A stretch of DNA of 15,083 nt from Pirellulales bacterium. Lineage in GTDB: Bacteria; Planctomycetota; Planctomycetia; Pirellulales; Thermoguttaceae. Of this stretch, positions 7,621-15,019 are shown in pieces. Position 1 is the stretch's first letter; each line of letters starts with the position of its first letter. The notes under the pieces are model-generated. The model searched no databases. It was not told the origin of the DNA and saw only the letters and a list, made by a program, of their open reading frames with translations. Position numbers and translations under genes: made by a program. The stretch covers positions 1 through 15,083 of the forward strand of contig JAUWJC010000028.1 of assembly GCA_030607895.1 (NCBI GenBank). Reading direction: 5' to 3'.

Positions 7621-9261
7621 TTACGGCTGTTCAGCCGGCGGTGCGGCCGGCTTTTTTGCCGGCGGTGCGGCCGGTTGAACTGCTGGTGGTGCGGCCGGCT
7701 TTTCTACCGCTGGTGCGGCCGGCTTTTCTACCGCTGGTGCGGCCGGCTTTTCTACCGGTGGTGCGGCTTCCGCGGGTTTTTCCGCGGCAGCTCCCGTTCC
7801 CAATTTATCTCGATCTGGAGGATTGTAGATATAAATGATTCCCGCGATTTCAAGGGGGACATCAAAGGGCCCGTAATCCCCTTCGGCTGCCGGTCCCAAC
7901 ATCCTTGTCGAAGACCCGCCACGGCTTGGTCTGTGAGACGACCTGCCGTAGCTGGGTTCCATCCCCATCTCGGCTCCTCCCCGATAACCGCCGGGCGACC
8001 TGGTCCGTCGCACGGGCTGGTTTTGGGCGGCTATTCTCGAGAAGTCGATTCGGGCGCCCTCACCTGGGCTGATCCCAACCTGCCGGACTTCGACCGGCAT
8101 GCTTGAGTTGGCGCATTCGACGAGCAGTCTAGGCAGTTTCCGCTGATCCATCACCAGGAGCATTCGGATGGGCATCATCTTGAATTCGGCGTAGGGATGC
8201 TTTGCGGCGGCCTCGAGCGGATTGCCGCTGTCGTCGACGTAGCGGCCTTCCATGAGTCGCTGGGCCAACCGCTGATCGGAAGATTTGCCGTCGGCGCCCG
8301 AGCGTCCGGGCCTCGCTCCAGGTTCCACTGCTGGTGGCCCCATGCCTTGAGGGTCCACTGCCTCGGACATCATTCCCTCGCCCATCATGTCGCCGGGGGC
8401 GCCCATTGGCTGACCGCCGCGCCGGGTGTTCTGACTGCCCGTCGACTTGATGAGCGGACGGCTGCTTGCGCGCTTTTGCGAGACATCCTGCCCGATCTCC
8501 AACGCCTCGATCCGCTTGACCGCCCCGTTGTAGTAGCCGGTGGCGCCTTCGTTGGTGTTTTTGACAATTCTCAGTAGGGCCTCGTACACCCAGAGGTCTT
8601 CCTGGGCAAGTCGCACCCGAAGGGTACTTGGGCGACGCTGCCAATCGAACCAAGCCTCGATCCGCTCTAGATCCTGGTCATTCCATTCGACTTTGCCGAT
8701 CATCTCGACGTCAGTTCCCATACGGCCGGAGCCCATGTGACCGGGATGCCTAGTTCCCTCCGGCATCATTTTGGCGCCTTCGGCGGTTCCGTCGTCTTTG
8801 GGCTCCGCCGGGCGGCGAACGTCGATAATTTCGAGCAGTCTGGGGAAGTGGTCGCGGATGAAGTTCTGGTACAGTTCGCGATACTGCACTGGGATTTCAT
8901 CGTCGGGGCCAAGCGAGTTGACAACAATGAGGAAATCCTCACCCAGCACGGGCGACCAGGGGTTCTTCTCTTTCTGTTCCTTGTAGAGTATTTCCCAAGC
9001 CTGGAGGACCTTCTCCTTCAGGTCCTGGTGTACATGTTGGATGGCGTCGACGACTCCTTGGTTGGGCGGGGCCGGCTCGCTCACAATTGTTCGCACCGCA
9101 CTGAAGTGGCCGTCGAGTTCCCCTTCTCTCTTCTCGTACCTGCCGGCCAGATCGGCCGTGGCGGTTGCCCACATCACCAACCCCACTACGACCACCACCA
9201 CAATCAGGACCCAGAAGTGGTATTTCTTGAGTCCTGTCAGAATGAGCTTGACCTTGTCCAT
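7621..9261 (-). CDS. PilO-like inner-membrane alignment-complex protein
   Basis: Second gene of the locus, 546 residues. ATG 9261 has AAGGA nine bases upstream, inside the last codons of the preceding gene, whose stop lies only five bases before this start. The two are therefore probably translationally coupled. A cytoplasmic tip (1-14) leads into one strong membrane helix (about 15-34, HFWVLIVVVVVVGLVMW), and the rest is periplasmic. A helical region (38-150) is followed by a Met/Gly/Pro linker (155-185) and a folded part (188-260, with QEDLWVYEALLRIVKNTN). A second Met/Gly linker (280-320) precedes an alpha/beta segment typical of PilO C-terminal folds (357-396, FKMMPIRMLLVMDQRKLPRL) and a last strand region (466-482). 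The tail (493-546) is an Ala/Pro/Lys-rich repeat. The PilO assignment rests on topology, order and this alpha/beta segment, not on clear sequence identity. Confidence 0.7.
   Translation of the reverse strand: MDKVKLILTGLKKYHFWVLIVVVVVVGLVMWATATADLAGRYEKREGELDGHFSAVRTIVSEPAPPNQGVVDAIQHVHQDLKEKVLQAWEILYKEQKEKNPWSPVLGEDFLIVVNSLGPDDEIPVQYRELYQNFIRDHFPRLLEIIDVRRPAEPKDDGTAEGAKMMPEGTRHPGHMGSGRMGTDVEMIGKVEWNDQDLERIEAWFDWQRRPSTLRVRLAQEDLWVYEALLRIVKNTNEGATGYYNGAVKRIEALEIGQDVSQKRASSRPLIKSTGSQNTRRGGQPMGAPGDMMGEGMMSEAVDPQGMGPPAVEPGARPGRSGADGKSSDQRLAQRLMEGRYVDDSGNPLEAAAKHPYAEFKMMPIRMLLVMDQRKLPRLLVECANSSMPVEVRQVGISPGEGARIDFSRIAAQNQPVRRTRSPGGYRGGAEMGMEPSYGRSSHRPSRGGSSTRMLGPAAEGDYGPFDVPLEIAGIIYIYNPPDRDKLGTGAAAEKPAEAAPPVEKPAAPAVEKPAAPAVEKPAAPPAVQPAAPPAKKPAAPPAEQP
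7640..7759 (-). repeat. 24-bp tandem array encoding the Ala/Pro tail of the PilO-like protein
   Basis: Five full 24-bp units start at 7640, 7664, 7688, 7712 and 7736, with a partial sixth from 7760. Each begins GGTGCGGCCGG. Units 3 to 5 are nearly identical; units 1 and 2 have diverged. On the minus strand they encode an eight-residue repeat, EKPAAPAV and variants, at the C-terminus. All units are in frame. Confidence 0.85.
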
Positions 9262-9266
9262 TGCTT

Positions 9267-11726
9267 TCAGTCCTTCAAGGTATTGGCGGCAACTTCTTCC
9301 GGGCGCGGTCCTGGAAGACGGCCCGAGGTTTTGCGTTGCGAAGCCGCAAGCGGCTCGATCCCATCTTTAGCTTTCGGCTTTTCGCTTTCCGCTTTCTTCT
9401 CGTGCCGCACGGTCGGCGGGATAGGCTGCCAAGCGAACTGCACGACGAAATCGAAACGCCGAAGCTTGACCATCCTGCGTCCGCCCTCGTGACCCATGGC
9501 ATTCATATGGCCGCCGGGGCCTCTTGCTGGGCGTCCGGGGCCGGGACCTTGGATACCTACCCCCCCTTCCGCCTCCAAGTCCGCGTTTGGGTCCTCCACC
9601 TCGACTTCGTACACTCTTCCCAGATTGATGAGCACCGGGTAACTGATGCCGAGTTCCTTCACCGACACCAACTCGACGCCTTCCCGGTCGCCGGTCGGCA
9701 TGAGAACCTTTTGGCCGTGCAGAGCGGCGATGAGCGTATCGCGGACGTATTGTGCGCCTTGATCCTTACCCGCCCGCACGGGATTGTGGAAGTGATGTCC
9801 GGTCAATTGAATAATCCAGCCCGGGCCTTCCGACCCTTCACCGGCCGCCGCCGACTCGCCCTCGGCAGTACCCGCCTCGGCGGTCGGTGCTCCAGCGGCA
9901 TCGGCTCCGGCGGCATCGGCTCCGGTGGCATCGGCTCCGGCGGCGGCTTCGGGAGGTTGGCCCGGCGGCGGGCCTCCCGGCGGAGTAGCACCGGGCGCCG
10001 CCCCGCCGGCCGGTGCTCCGCCCGCTGGTACTCCGCCGGCCGGTGCTCCGCCCGTTGGTGCTCCGCCCGTTGGTGCTCCGCCCGCTGGTGCTCCGCCCGC
10101 TGGTGCCCCGCCTATTGATGGCTGACCGGCTGCCGGCTGCTCGGGCGTTGCCTCACCCGGCGGCGGTTGGTAGAGGTTCTGCTGCTTCACCAGCGCGAAC
10201 CAGTCCGCCAGATTCTCCATTCGCTGGCATTCCAGGCTGGTGATTTGCAGTTCGCCTCGCATCATTATGTCTTTGGGTCGCTTGTCGGCCGGATCGCTGG
10301 GCAAGCACGCATTGATTGTGCGCAGCAACTCCAGCCAAAGGATGCGTCCCTCGACGTTGCCCACCAGATGTTGACCGATCTCGTCGGTCACGTCGAATTC
10401 ACTTCGGGCGGAGTCCGATTCGGTTTTGAAGCGTGCGGCCTCGCCGGCCACGTTTCCCGCTGCCTGTTCAGCTTTGGAGAAGTCGTTCTTGTCAACCGTG
10501 CCCAACGCAAGACTGAAGCTTGCGTAACTGATCGTGCATGCCAGCATCAACACGGCGGCGGCGGCTACTGCCCAGGGTTTCTTCTCCCGAATCAGACGGT
10601 CCTTGAGTATCTCTTTCGGCAACAGATTGGTCCGAAGCATGCCCTTATTCAGGCCCTGCAACGCCAGGCCGTAGCAAACTCCGTAGCAAAGCAGGTTCGT
10701 CTTGAAAGCGGGCGCCCCGACCACCTCCGGGCCGGTCAGACCGCGGAACGATTCGATCCGGGCGACATCGAATCCCAGGCTCTGCGACAAATATCGCCGC
10801 AAGCCGGGCAGTTTCATGGCGTTACCCAGGGCCACGATCCGCTCGATCTTGGCGGCCCGGTCGATGCTGGTGAAGTAGCCGATCGATCGCTGAATTTCGG
10901 TCAATAGATCGCTGAACACCGGCCGCATCGCCTGAAAAACGGCCTTGGGGTCCTCGGCGGCCGTGGCGTTACGCTTCAGGTGTTCCGCCTTGGCGAAAGT
11001 GAGTTTCAACTCCTTGGTCAGCGCCTTGGTGAAGTGATTGCCGCCCAACGGGATGCTTCGCTGCCAGACGCGGTACCCGTTGGTTACCACCAGGTCGGTC
11101 GAGTCGGTACCCAGCGACAGGACGACGATCGATGGGGGCGGGTTTTCCGGATCGTATTCGTCGGCCGGCGGCAGGTCCGGCAACTGGTCGAATGTCAAGT
11201 AGTTGTAGAGCGCCAGCGGGGTCAACTGAATAAAATCGACTTCGATTCCCGCTTCGCGAAACGGCTCCAACGCCCGGAAAACCTGGTCTCGCTTCATGGC
11301 GAACAGGCCGATCTCGGTTTCCAGCGCGAAGCCTTCCTCTTCACTCCCACCGCCCATGCGCTGGTAGTCCCAGACGACGTCCGTCAGGTCGAAGGGGATT
11401 TGCTGCCGGGCTTCGTAACGGACGATGTCGGGTATCTTCTTCGATTCGACCGGCGGCAGCTTGATGAATCGCGCCAAGCCGTTCTGGCCCGAAACGGAGA
11501 TGGCCACGGCATCGCCGCGGACGTTGTTTCGGGAGAGAAATTGCTTCAACGCCTCGCCGACCAATTCCGCCGGATCGGCTCCCGGCTGGCTGAGTATCTT
11601 CGGATACTCGATGTAGTCGAAGGCGTCGGCGACGAGCTTGTCGGGATCGTCGTGTGCGCGGCAGCGCAACGCTTTAAGCGAACACTGACCAATATCGATA
11701 CCCCAGACGGCGTCACCTCTTGCCAT
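9267..11726 (-). CDS. PilM-PilN fusion, first gene of the secretin locus
   Basis: Protein of 819 residues; ATG 11726 has GGAGGT eight bases upstream. Residues 1-360 are an actin-like PilM domain. The nucleotide-binding motifs are GIDIGQCSLKAL (9-20), VVLSLGTDSTDLVV (201-214) and IVALGNAMKLPGL (297-309). The stretch KKIPDIVRYEARQQIPFDL (96-114) is also typical of PilM. TNLLPKEIL (366-374), a membrane helix (about 385-407) and a helical periplasmic part to about 520 match the layout of PilN. In most type IV pilus operons these are two proteins joined by the PilN N-terminal peptide docking on PilM; here they are one chain. A low-complexity linker of GGAPA and GADAA repeats (537-632) leads to an extra C-terminal region (636-773) including GWIIQLTGHHFHNP and VKLRRFDFVVQFAW, which I cannot name. 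The stop lies five bases before the next gene. Confidence 0.88.
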   Translation of the reverse strand: MARGDAVWGIDIGQCSLKALRCRAHDDPDKLVADAFDYIEYPKILSQPGADPAELVGEALKQFLSRNNVRGDAVAISVSGQNGLARFIKLPPVESKKIPDIVRYEARQQIPFDLTDVVWDYQRMGGGSEEEGFALETEIGLFAMKRDQVFRALEPFREAGIEVDFIQLTPLALYNYLTFDQLPDLPPADEYDPENPPPSIVVLSLGTDSTDLVVTNGYRVWQRSIPLGGNHFTKALTKELKLTFAKAEHLKRNATAAEDPKAVFQAMRPVFSDLLTEIQRSIGYFTSIDRAAKIERIVALGNAMKLPGLRRYLSQSLGFDVARIESFRGLTGPEVVGAPAFKTNLLCYGVCYGLALQGLNKGMLRTNLLPKEILKDRLIREKKPWAVAAAAVLMLACTISYASFSLALGTVDKNDFSKAEQAAGNVAGEAARFKTESDSARSEFDVTDEIGQHLVGNVEGRILWLELLRTINACLPSDPADKRPKDIMMRGELQITSLECQRMENLADWFALVKQQNLYQPPPGEATPEQPAAGQPSIGGAPAGGAPAGGAPTGGAPTGGAPAGGVPAGGAPAGGAAPGATPPGGPPPGQPPEAAAGADATGADAAGADAAGAPTAEAGTAEGESAAAGEGSEGPGWIIQLTGHHFHNPVRAGKDQGAQYVRDTLIAALHGQKVLMPTGDREGVELVSVKELGISYPVLINLGRVYEVEVEDPNADLEAEGGVGIQGPGPGRPARGPGGHMNAMGHEGGRRMVKLRRFDFVVQFAWQPIPPTVRHEKKAESEKPKAKDGIEPLAASQRKTSGRLPGPRPEEVAANTLKD
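9897..9941 (-). repeat. 15-bp tandem array, three copies, in the PilM-N linker
   Basis: GGCATCGGCTCCGGC and a one-base variant occur at 9897-9911, 9912-9926 and 9927-9941. On the minus strand they encode the GADAA/GADAT-type pentapeptides of the linker. Confidence 0.8.
10012..10116 (-). repeat. 15-bp tandem array, seven copies, in the PilM-N linker
   Basis: Seven in-frame units of 15 bp, consensus GGTGCTCCGCCCGCT, run from 10012 to 10116. Units 3 and 4 are identical, as are 5 and 6; units 2 and 7 have diverged. They encode GGAPA/GGAPT pentapeptides between the PilN part and the C-terminal region. Confidence 0.85.
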
Positions 11727-11734
11727 GACGCAGT

Positions 11735-11740
11735 ACCTCC
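11735..11740 (-). promoter_or_regulatory. ribosome binding site of the PilM-N gene
   Basis: GGAGGT on the minus strand (11740-11735) stands eight bases before ATG 11726-11724. It is the strongest ribosome site in the locus and supports this start. Confidence 0.8.
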
Positions 11741-11791
11741 GTCTCTATTCCGAACGGAAACGAAAAAGGGAAAAAGCCTCTCCTAATACTT

Positions 11792-11821
11792 AATCTAACG
11801 CGGTTGACCGCCTCGTGTCAA
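11792..11821 (-). promoter_or_regulatory. candidate promoter of the secretin locus, with overlapping palindrome
   Basis: On the minus strand a perfect TTGACA (11821-11816) is followed after 18 bases by TAGATT (11797-11792, four of six), or after 17 by TTAGAT. The leader to the PilM-N ATG would be about 60 bases. The perfect inverted repeat GGTTGAC (11802-11808) / GTCAACC (11817-11823), with an eight-base centre, overlaps the -35 box and the spacer and could be an operator. In the rest of 11727-12043 I see no convincing plus-strand promoter for the GH38-like gene. Confidence 0.5.
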
Positions 11822-12043
11822 CCAAAACCCCCGCCAGGAAACGAGATAGCCGCCTTCAGTGCGCCGGACTTCTCCCCCACCAGGAAGGGGGTTGCGGCGA
11901 CTGGCCTGCTCGACTTGGCTGCCCGCAGCGGATATCGTGGATCGTAATACAACCGCCGGGCGTTTTATTGTTATTCGCTGGGCTCAACCACCGGGCATTC
12001 TTGCTCTATTCGGCCTCCAGCGTGACGTAAGTTATTGCATAGC

Positions 12044-14995
12044 ATGAAGTTCGATCAACTAACCATCCTCCTGCCTTGCCAAAGCCTGGAGGATTTCAGT
12101 CTTGACATGGCAGCCCGTCAGGCCGAACAGATGCTCTCGGCCTGGTCGGCCCTGTATCACCCGGCCTTGGTTGCTAGTGCCGATGGAACCATGGGGTGGG
12201 TCAGCGCCGACAGTCCGCCGGATGACCCGGCAGGCAGCCTGATTGTCGTTCCCCAAGCGGCCAAAGAAATGCTGCCGGAGGGCTGGCTGGAGAAGGCAAC
12301 CGGCGTCGAGGCCTGCATTCTCCAAGACTTGTTTCACCGAGACGAGATGGTCAAAGCCGCCTTGGAGCGGCTCGACGGCGATCCGGCCAACCTCGGTCCG
12401 GCCGACGGCGATCCGGCCAATCTCGATCCGGAGTTGGTTGCCGATTTCTTTGCCCTGGGTTTCTGTCATCTCCAGGTCGAATTGCTTACCCGGCAACTGC
12501 GATACATGAGCACCCTGGACGAGGATCAATTCGAGCGTGAAACGCTGGGCGCCGCCAAGGCCGCTTTGAATGGCGACGGCGAGGCCGCCCGCGATCACCT
12601 GCGAAGCGCGTTCGACCTGTTGACCGAAGCCCGGGAGTACTTTTACCCGGTCGAGGCACACCTGTTGGACCTGACGCTGGTGGCCCCGACAACGCTGGGC
12701 CACCCGTTGCGAAACGACCTGGCCGGCGCGGCGCCGGTGAATCTGCTGATTTCGGCCGAGGCGGGCGAGCAGATGGCCAGTCGAGAACCGGCAACGCTGG
12801 CCGCGCTGAAAGAGGCACTCCAAAAAGAAACTGCCGATATCATCGGCGGCGAATACGACGAGCGAGTCCTGCCGCTTCTGCCGTTGGAGACGATCCGCGT
12901 GCAGTTGCGCCGTGGGTTAGAGATTTACGAGAGGCAACTCGGACGCCGGCCGACGATTTTCGGTCGACGTCGGTTTGGGCTGTCGCCCGTGCTGCCACAG
13001 CTTCTCAAGAACCTGGGGTTTGTTGGGGCGGTCCATTTCACGCTTGACGACGGCCGGTTCCCCAGCGGCAACCAGAGCAAGATAATCTGGGAAGGTGTCG
13101 AGGGAACGGCCATCGAGGCATTGGCCCGGCTGCCACTGGACGCAAACCGGCCAACCGCTTTCCTCACTCTGCCGGAGAAGCTGGGCGACGTGATGGACCT
13201 GGACCACACGGCCACGGCGGTTTTCGCCCATTGGCCGGGCCGATCGTGCCCATGGTACGAAGACCTCAAGCGAATGGACGCCTACTCGCCCGTGCTCGGC
13301 CGGTTCATCACGATTGGGAAGTATTTTGAGGAGAGCGAGCACGCGGGCCAGTCGGCTCGATACACGGTGGACCAGTATCGGGCCCCGTATCTGAAGCAGT
13401 CGGTTGCCGGCAATCAAGTCGATCCGATTTCGCGCTGGGTGCGATACCATGGCCGTCGCGTTGTGGCCGACGCCTTGGAGAACCTGGCCGCGCTCGGCCA
13501 ATTGGCAAGCTCAAACCCGGCGGACGAAACGGCCCAGAGAGACAGGGATCTGATAGACAGGGACCTGATAGACGAAATCGAAGACGCCCTCGTTGCCGAG
13601 GATGAGGTTGTCAAGCATAAGGGCGATGCCGATTTGGATCGCCGTCTCGACGGCCGTCTGCGGGAAGCGACGTCGCGGTTTGCGTCGGCCGTTGGGAGTG
13701 TTTCCCACCAACGGCAAGGCGAGGGCAAGCCCGGGCTTGAAGCGTCGTCGGGCGTGCTTGTGGTCAATCCGTGTAGCTTCTCGCGGACGGTGCACGTGGA
13801 CGTTTCCGAGTTGGTCGACGTGCCGGCGATGGGGTTTTCGTGGATTGGACCGAAAAAGGGACCAGGTTTAATTTTCCGGAACGGCCCGGAGGGTGCTTCG
13901 CACAAATTAAACCTGGTCCCTTTTTCGGCTGTTCGACGTTGGGGTAGAAAGAAGAAAAAGAAGGGGCCATCGCCGCTGGCCGAGGGGAATGTGCTGCGCA
14001 ACGAGTTCTTCGAGGCTACCTTCGATCCGGTGACCGGGGCCATCCGGTCGATCTTCGACTACCACAGCCGCGGCAATCGGCTTGCGCAGCAGGTGGCCTT
14101 GAGGATACCCGTTTCAAGGTCTGACCGGCAGGGTGTTTTTCAGACCGACGATCCGGAGGTGGATTACTCGATCATGGCGGCCGACGAGTTGTCGGTCACT
14201 TCGTCGGGGCCGATGCTGGGTGAGATTGTGTGTCGTGGCCGGCTGGTAGACCGTCGCGGACGCCAAGTGGCCCGATTCGTGCAGACCACGCGGAGCCGCC
14301 GCGGAAGCCGCGTCATCGAGCTGGATTTGAAACTGGATATCGACCAACTCCCGGGCGCCAACCCCTGGAATTCGTACTACGCCATGCGACTGGCCTGGGG
14401 CGACGCCACGGCCGATCTATATCGGAGCGTGAATCTGCTCGCCCGACCCACCGACTGCGTGCAGGTGGAGGCTCCGCACTTCGTCGAGGTGCGTACGGAA
14501 AAGACCCGCACGACGGTTCTTACCGGCGGGCTGCCCTACCATCGGCGGTTTGGGCTGCGGAAACTCGACACCCTGCTGGTTGTTCGCGGCGAGACATCGA
14601 GGCACTTCCGGTTGGGTATCGGCATCGATCTACCCGATCCGGCAACTGCCGCACTCGATTTCCTCGCCCCCAAGACCATTGTGTCCGGAGCGTCGCGGCC
14701 GCCGTCGGGCGATTCTGGTTGGTTACTGCACCTGGGCGCCAAGAGCGTGCTGGCGACCCATTTGGAGCCTGTCAGTGCAGACGGCCATGTTGTCGGTTTT
14801 CGTGTCCGCTTGTTGGAGACGGCGGGCCGGCGGACCCGGTTTCGACTGAGATCGTTCCGCTCCATTGCCTCGGCCCGGAAGATCAGCCTCGGAGGCGAAC
14901 TGTTGGACGAGTTGCCCGTCCAGCGCGATTCCGTTACGGTAGTAATGAAATCGCACGAATGGATCGAGTTGGAAGTGCGGTGGGAGAAACCCTAG
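12044..14995 (+). CDS. GH38-family-like protein (alpha-mannosidase related), probably altered active site
   Basis: Protein of 983 residues from ATG 12044. An in-frame TTG at 12035 is possible; neither start has a clear ribosome site. Residues about 200-400 resemble the N-terminal barrel of glycoside hydrolase family 38. IIGGEYDERV (266-275) leads to QLRRGLEIYERQLGRRP and then RRRFGLSPVLPQLLKNLGF. Active family members usually read D-x-F-G-x-S at this last place, with Asp as nucleophile and zinc ligand; here it is Arg309. The N-terminal His-x-His-x-Asp-type zinc motif is not visible either (ILLPCQSLEDF instead). A C-terminal beta-sandwich typical of the family starts near 651 (NEFFEATFDPVTGAIRSIFD). 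Residues 603-628 are encoded by an inverted repeat. There is no signal peptide, so it is probably cytoplasmic. The fold assignment is fairly good; mannosidase activity is doubtful. Confidence 0.7.
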   Translation: MKFDQLTILLPCQSLEDFSLDMAARQAEQMLSAWSALYHPALVASADGTMGWVSADSPPDDPAGSLIVVPQAAKEMLPEGWLEKATGVEACILQDLFHRDEMVKAALERLDGDPANLGPADGDPANLDPELVADFFALGFCHLQVELLTRQLRYMSTLDEDQFERETLGAAKAALNGDGEAARDHLRSAFDLLTEAREYFYPVEAHLLDLTLVAPTTLGHPLRNDLAGAAPVNLLISAEAGEQMASREPATLAALKEALQKETADIIGGEYDERVLPLLPLETIRVQLRRGLEIYERQLGRRPTIFGRRRFGLSPVLPQLLKNLGFVGAVHFTLDDGRFPSGNQSKIIWEGVEGTAIEALARLPLDANRPTAFLTLPEKLGDVMDLDHTATAVFAHWPGRSCPWYEDLKRMDAYSPVLGRFITIGKYFEESEHAGQSARYTVDQYRAPYLKQSVAGNQVDPISRWVRYHGRRVVADALENLAALGQLASSNPADETAQRDRDLIDRDLIDEIEDALVAEDEVVKHKGDADLDRRLDGRLREATSRFASAVGSVSHQRQGEGKPGLEASSGVLVVNPCSFSRTVHVDVSELVDVPAMGFSWIGPKKGPGLIFRNGPEGASHKLNLVPFSAVRRWGRKKKKKGPSPLAEGNVLRNEFFEATFDPVTGAIRSIFDYHSRGNRLAQQVALRIPVSRSDRQGVFQTDDPEVDYSIMAADELSVTSSGPMLGEIVCRGRLVDRRGRQVARFVQTTRSRRGSRVIELDLKLDIDQLPGANPWNSYYAMRLAWGDATADLYRSVNLLARPTDCVQVEAPHFVEVRTEKTRTTVLTGGLPYHRRFGLRKLDTLLVVRGETSRHFRLGIGIDLPDPATAALDFLAPKTIVSGASRPPSGDSGWLLHLGAKSVLATHLEPVSADGHVVGFRVRLLETAGRRTRFRLRSFRSIASARKISLGGELLDELPVQRDSVTVVMKSHEWIELEVRWEKP
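12374..12433 (+). repeat. 30-bp tandem duplication in the GH38-like gene
   Basis: Two adjacent units, 12374-12403 and 12404-12433, each start GACGGCGATCCGGCCAA and encode DGDPANLGPA and DGDPANLDPE. The duplication is in frame, in a probable surface loop of the N-terminal region. Confidence 0.8.
13541..13570 (+). repeat. 15-bp tandem duplication in the GH38-like gene
   Basis: GACAGGGATCTGATA (13541-13555) is followed by GACAGGGACCTGATA (13556-13570), one base different, giving a doubled RDLID motif. It is in frame. Confidence 0.8.
13850..13928. repeat. REP-like inverted repeat inside the GH38-like coding sequence
   Basis: A perfect 25-bp inverted repeat has arms at 13850-13874 and 13904-13928 around a 29-base centre. 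The right arm contains CTGGTCCCTTTTTCGG, one base different from CTGGTCCATTTTTCGG at 5295-5310. It therefore belongs to the same family as the intergenic cluster at 5291-5479. It is read through in frame as residues 603-628. The codons just after it encode a very basic run (RKKKKKG). Confidence 0.9.
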
Positions 14996-14996
14996 C

Positions 14997-15011
14997 GCGG
15001 CCTTCGGCCGC
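14997..15011 (+). terminator. hairpin just after the GH38-like stop codon (weak terminator candidate)
   Basis: GCGGCC (14997-15002) pairs with GGCCGC (15006-15011) around TTC, starting two bases after the stop. No U-tract follows, so it may be an mRNA-end stabiliser or a repeat and not a true intrinsic terminator. Confidence 0.35.
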
Positions 15012-15019
15012 AACCAAAT

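Noticed and set aside
10167..11786. Two plus-strand open frames opposite PilM-N
   Set aside because: They mirror the PilM and PilN coding sequence, whose nucleotide-binding motifs and ribosome site are unambiguous on the minus strand.
11870..11892. CCCCC/GGGGG stem in the divergent intergenic region as terminator or operator
   Set aside because: The stem is only five or six pairs with an irregular loop and no T-tract, and it matches no other element in the window.
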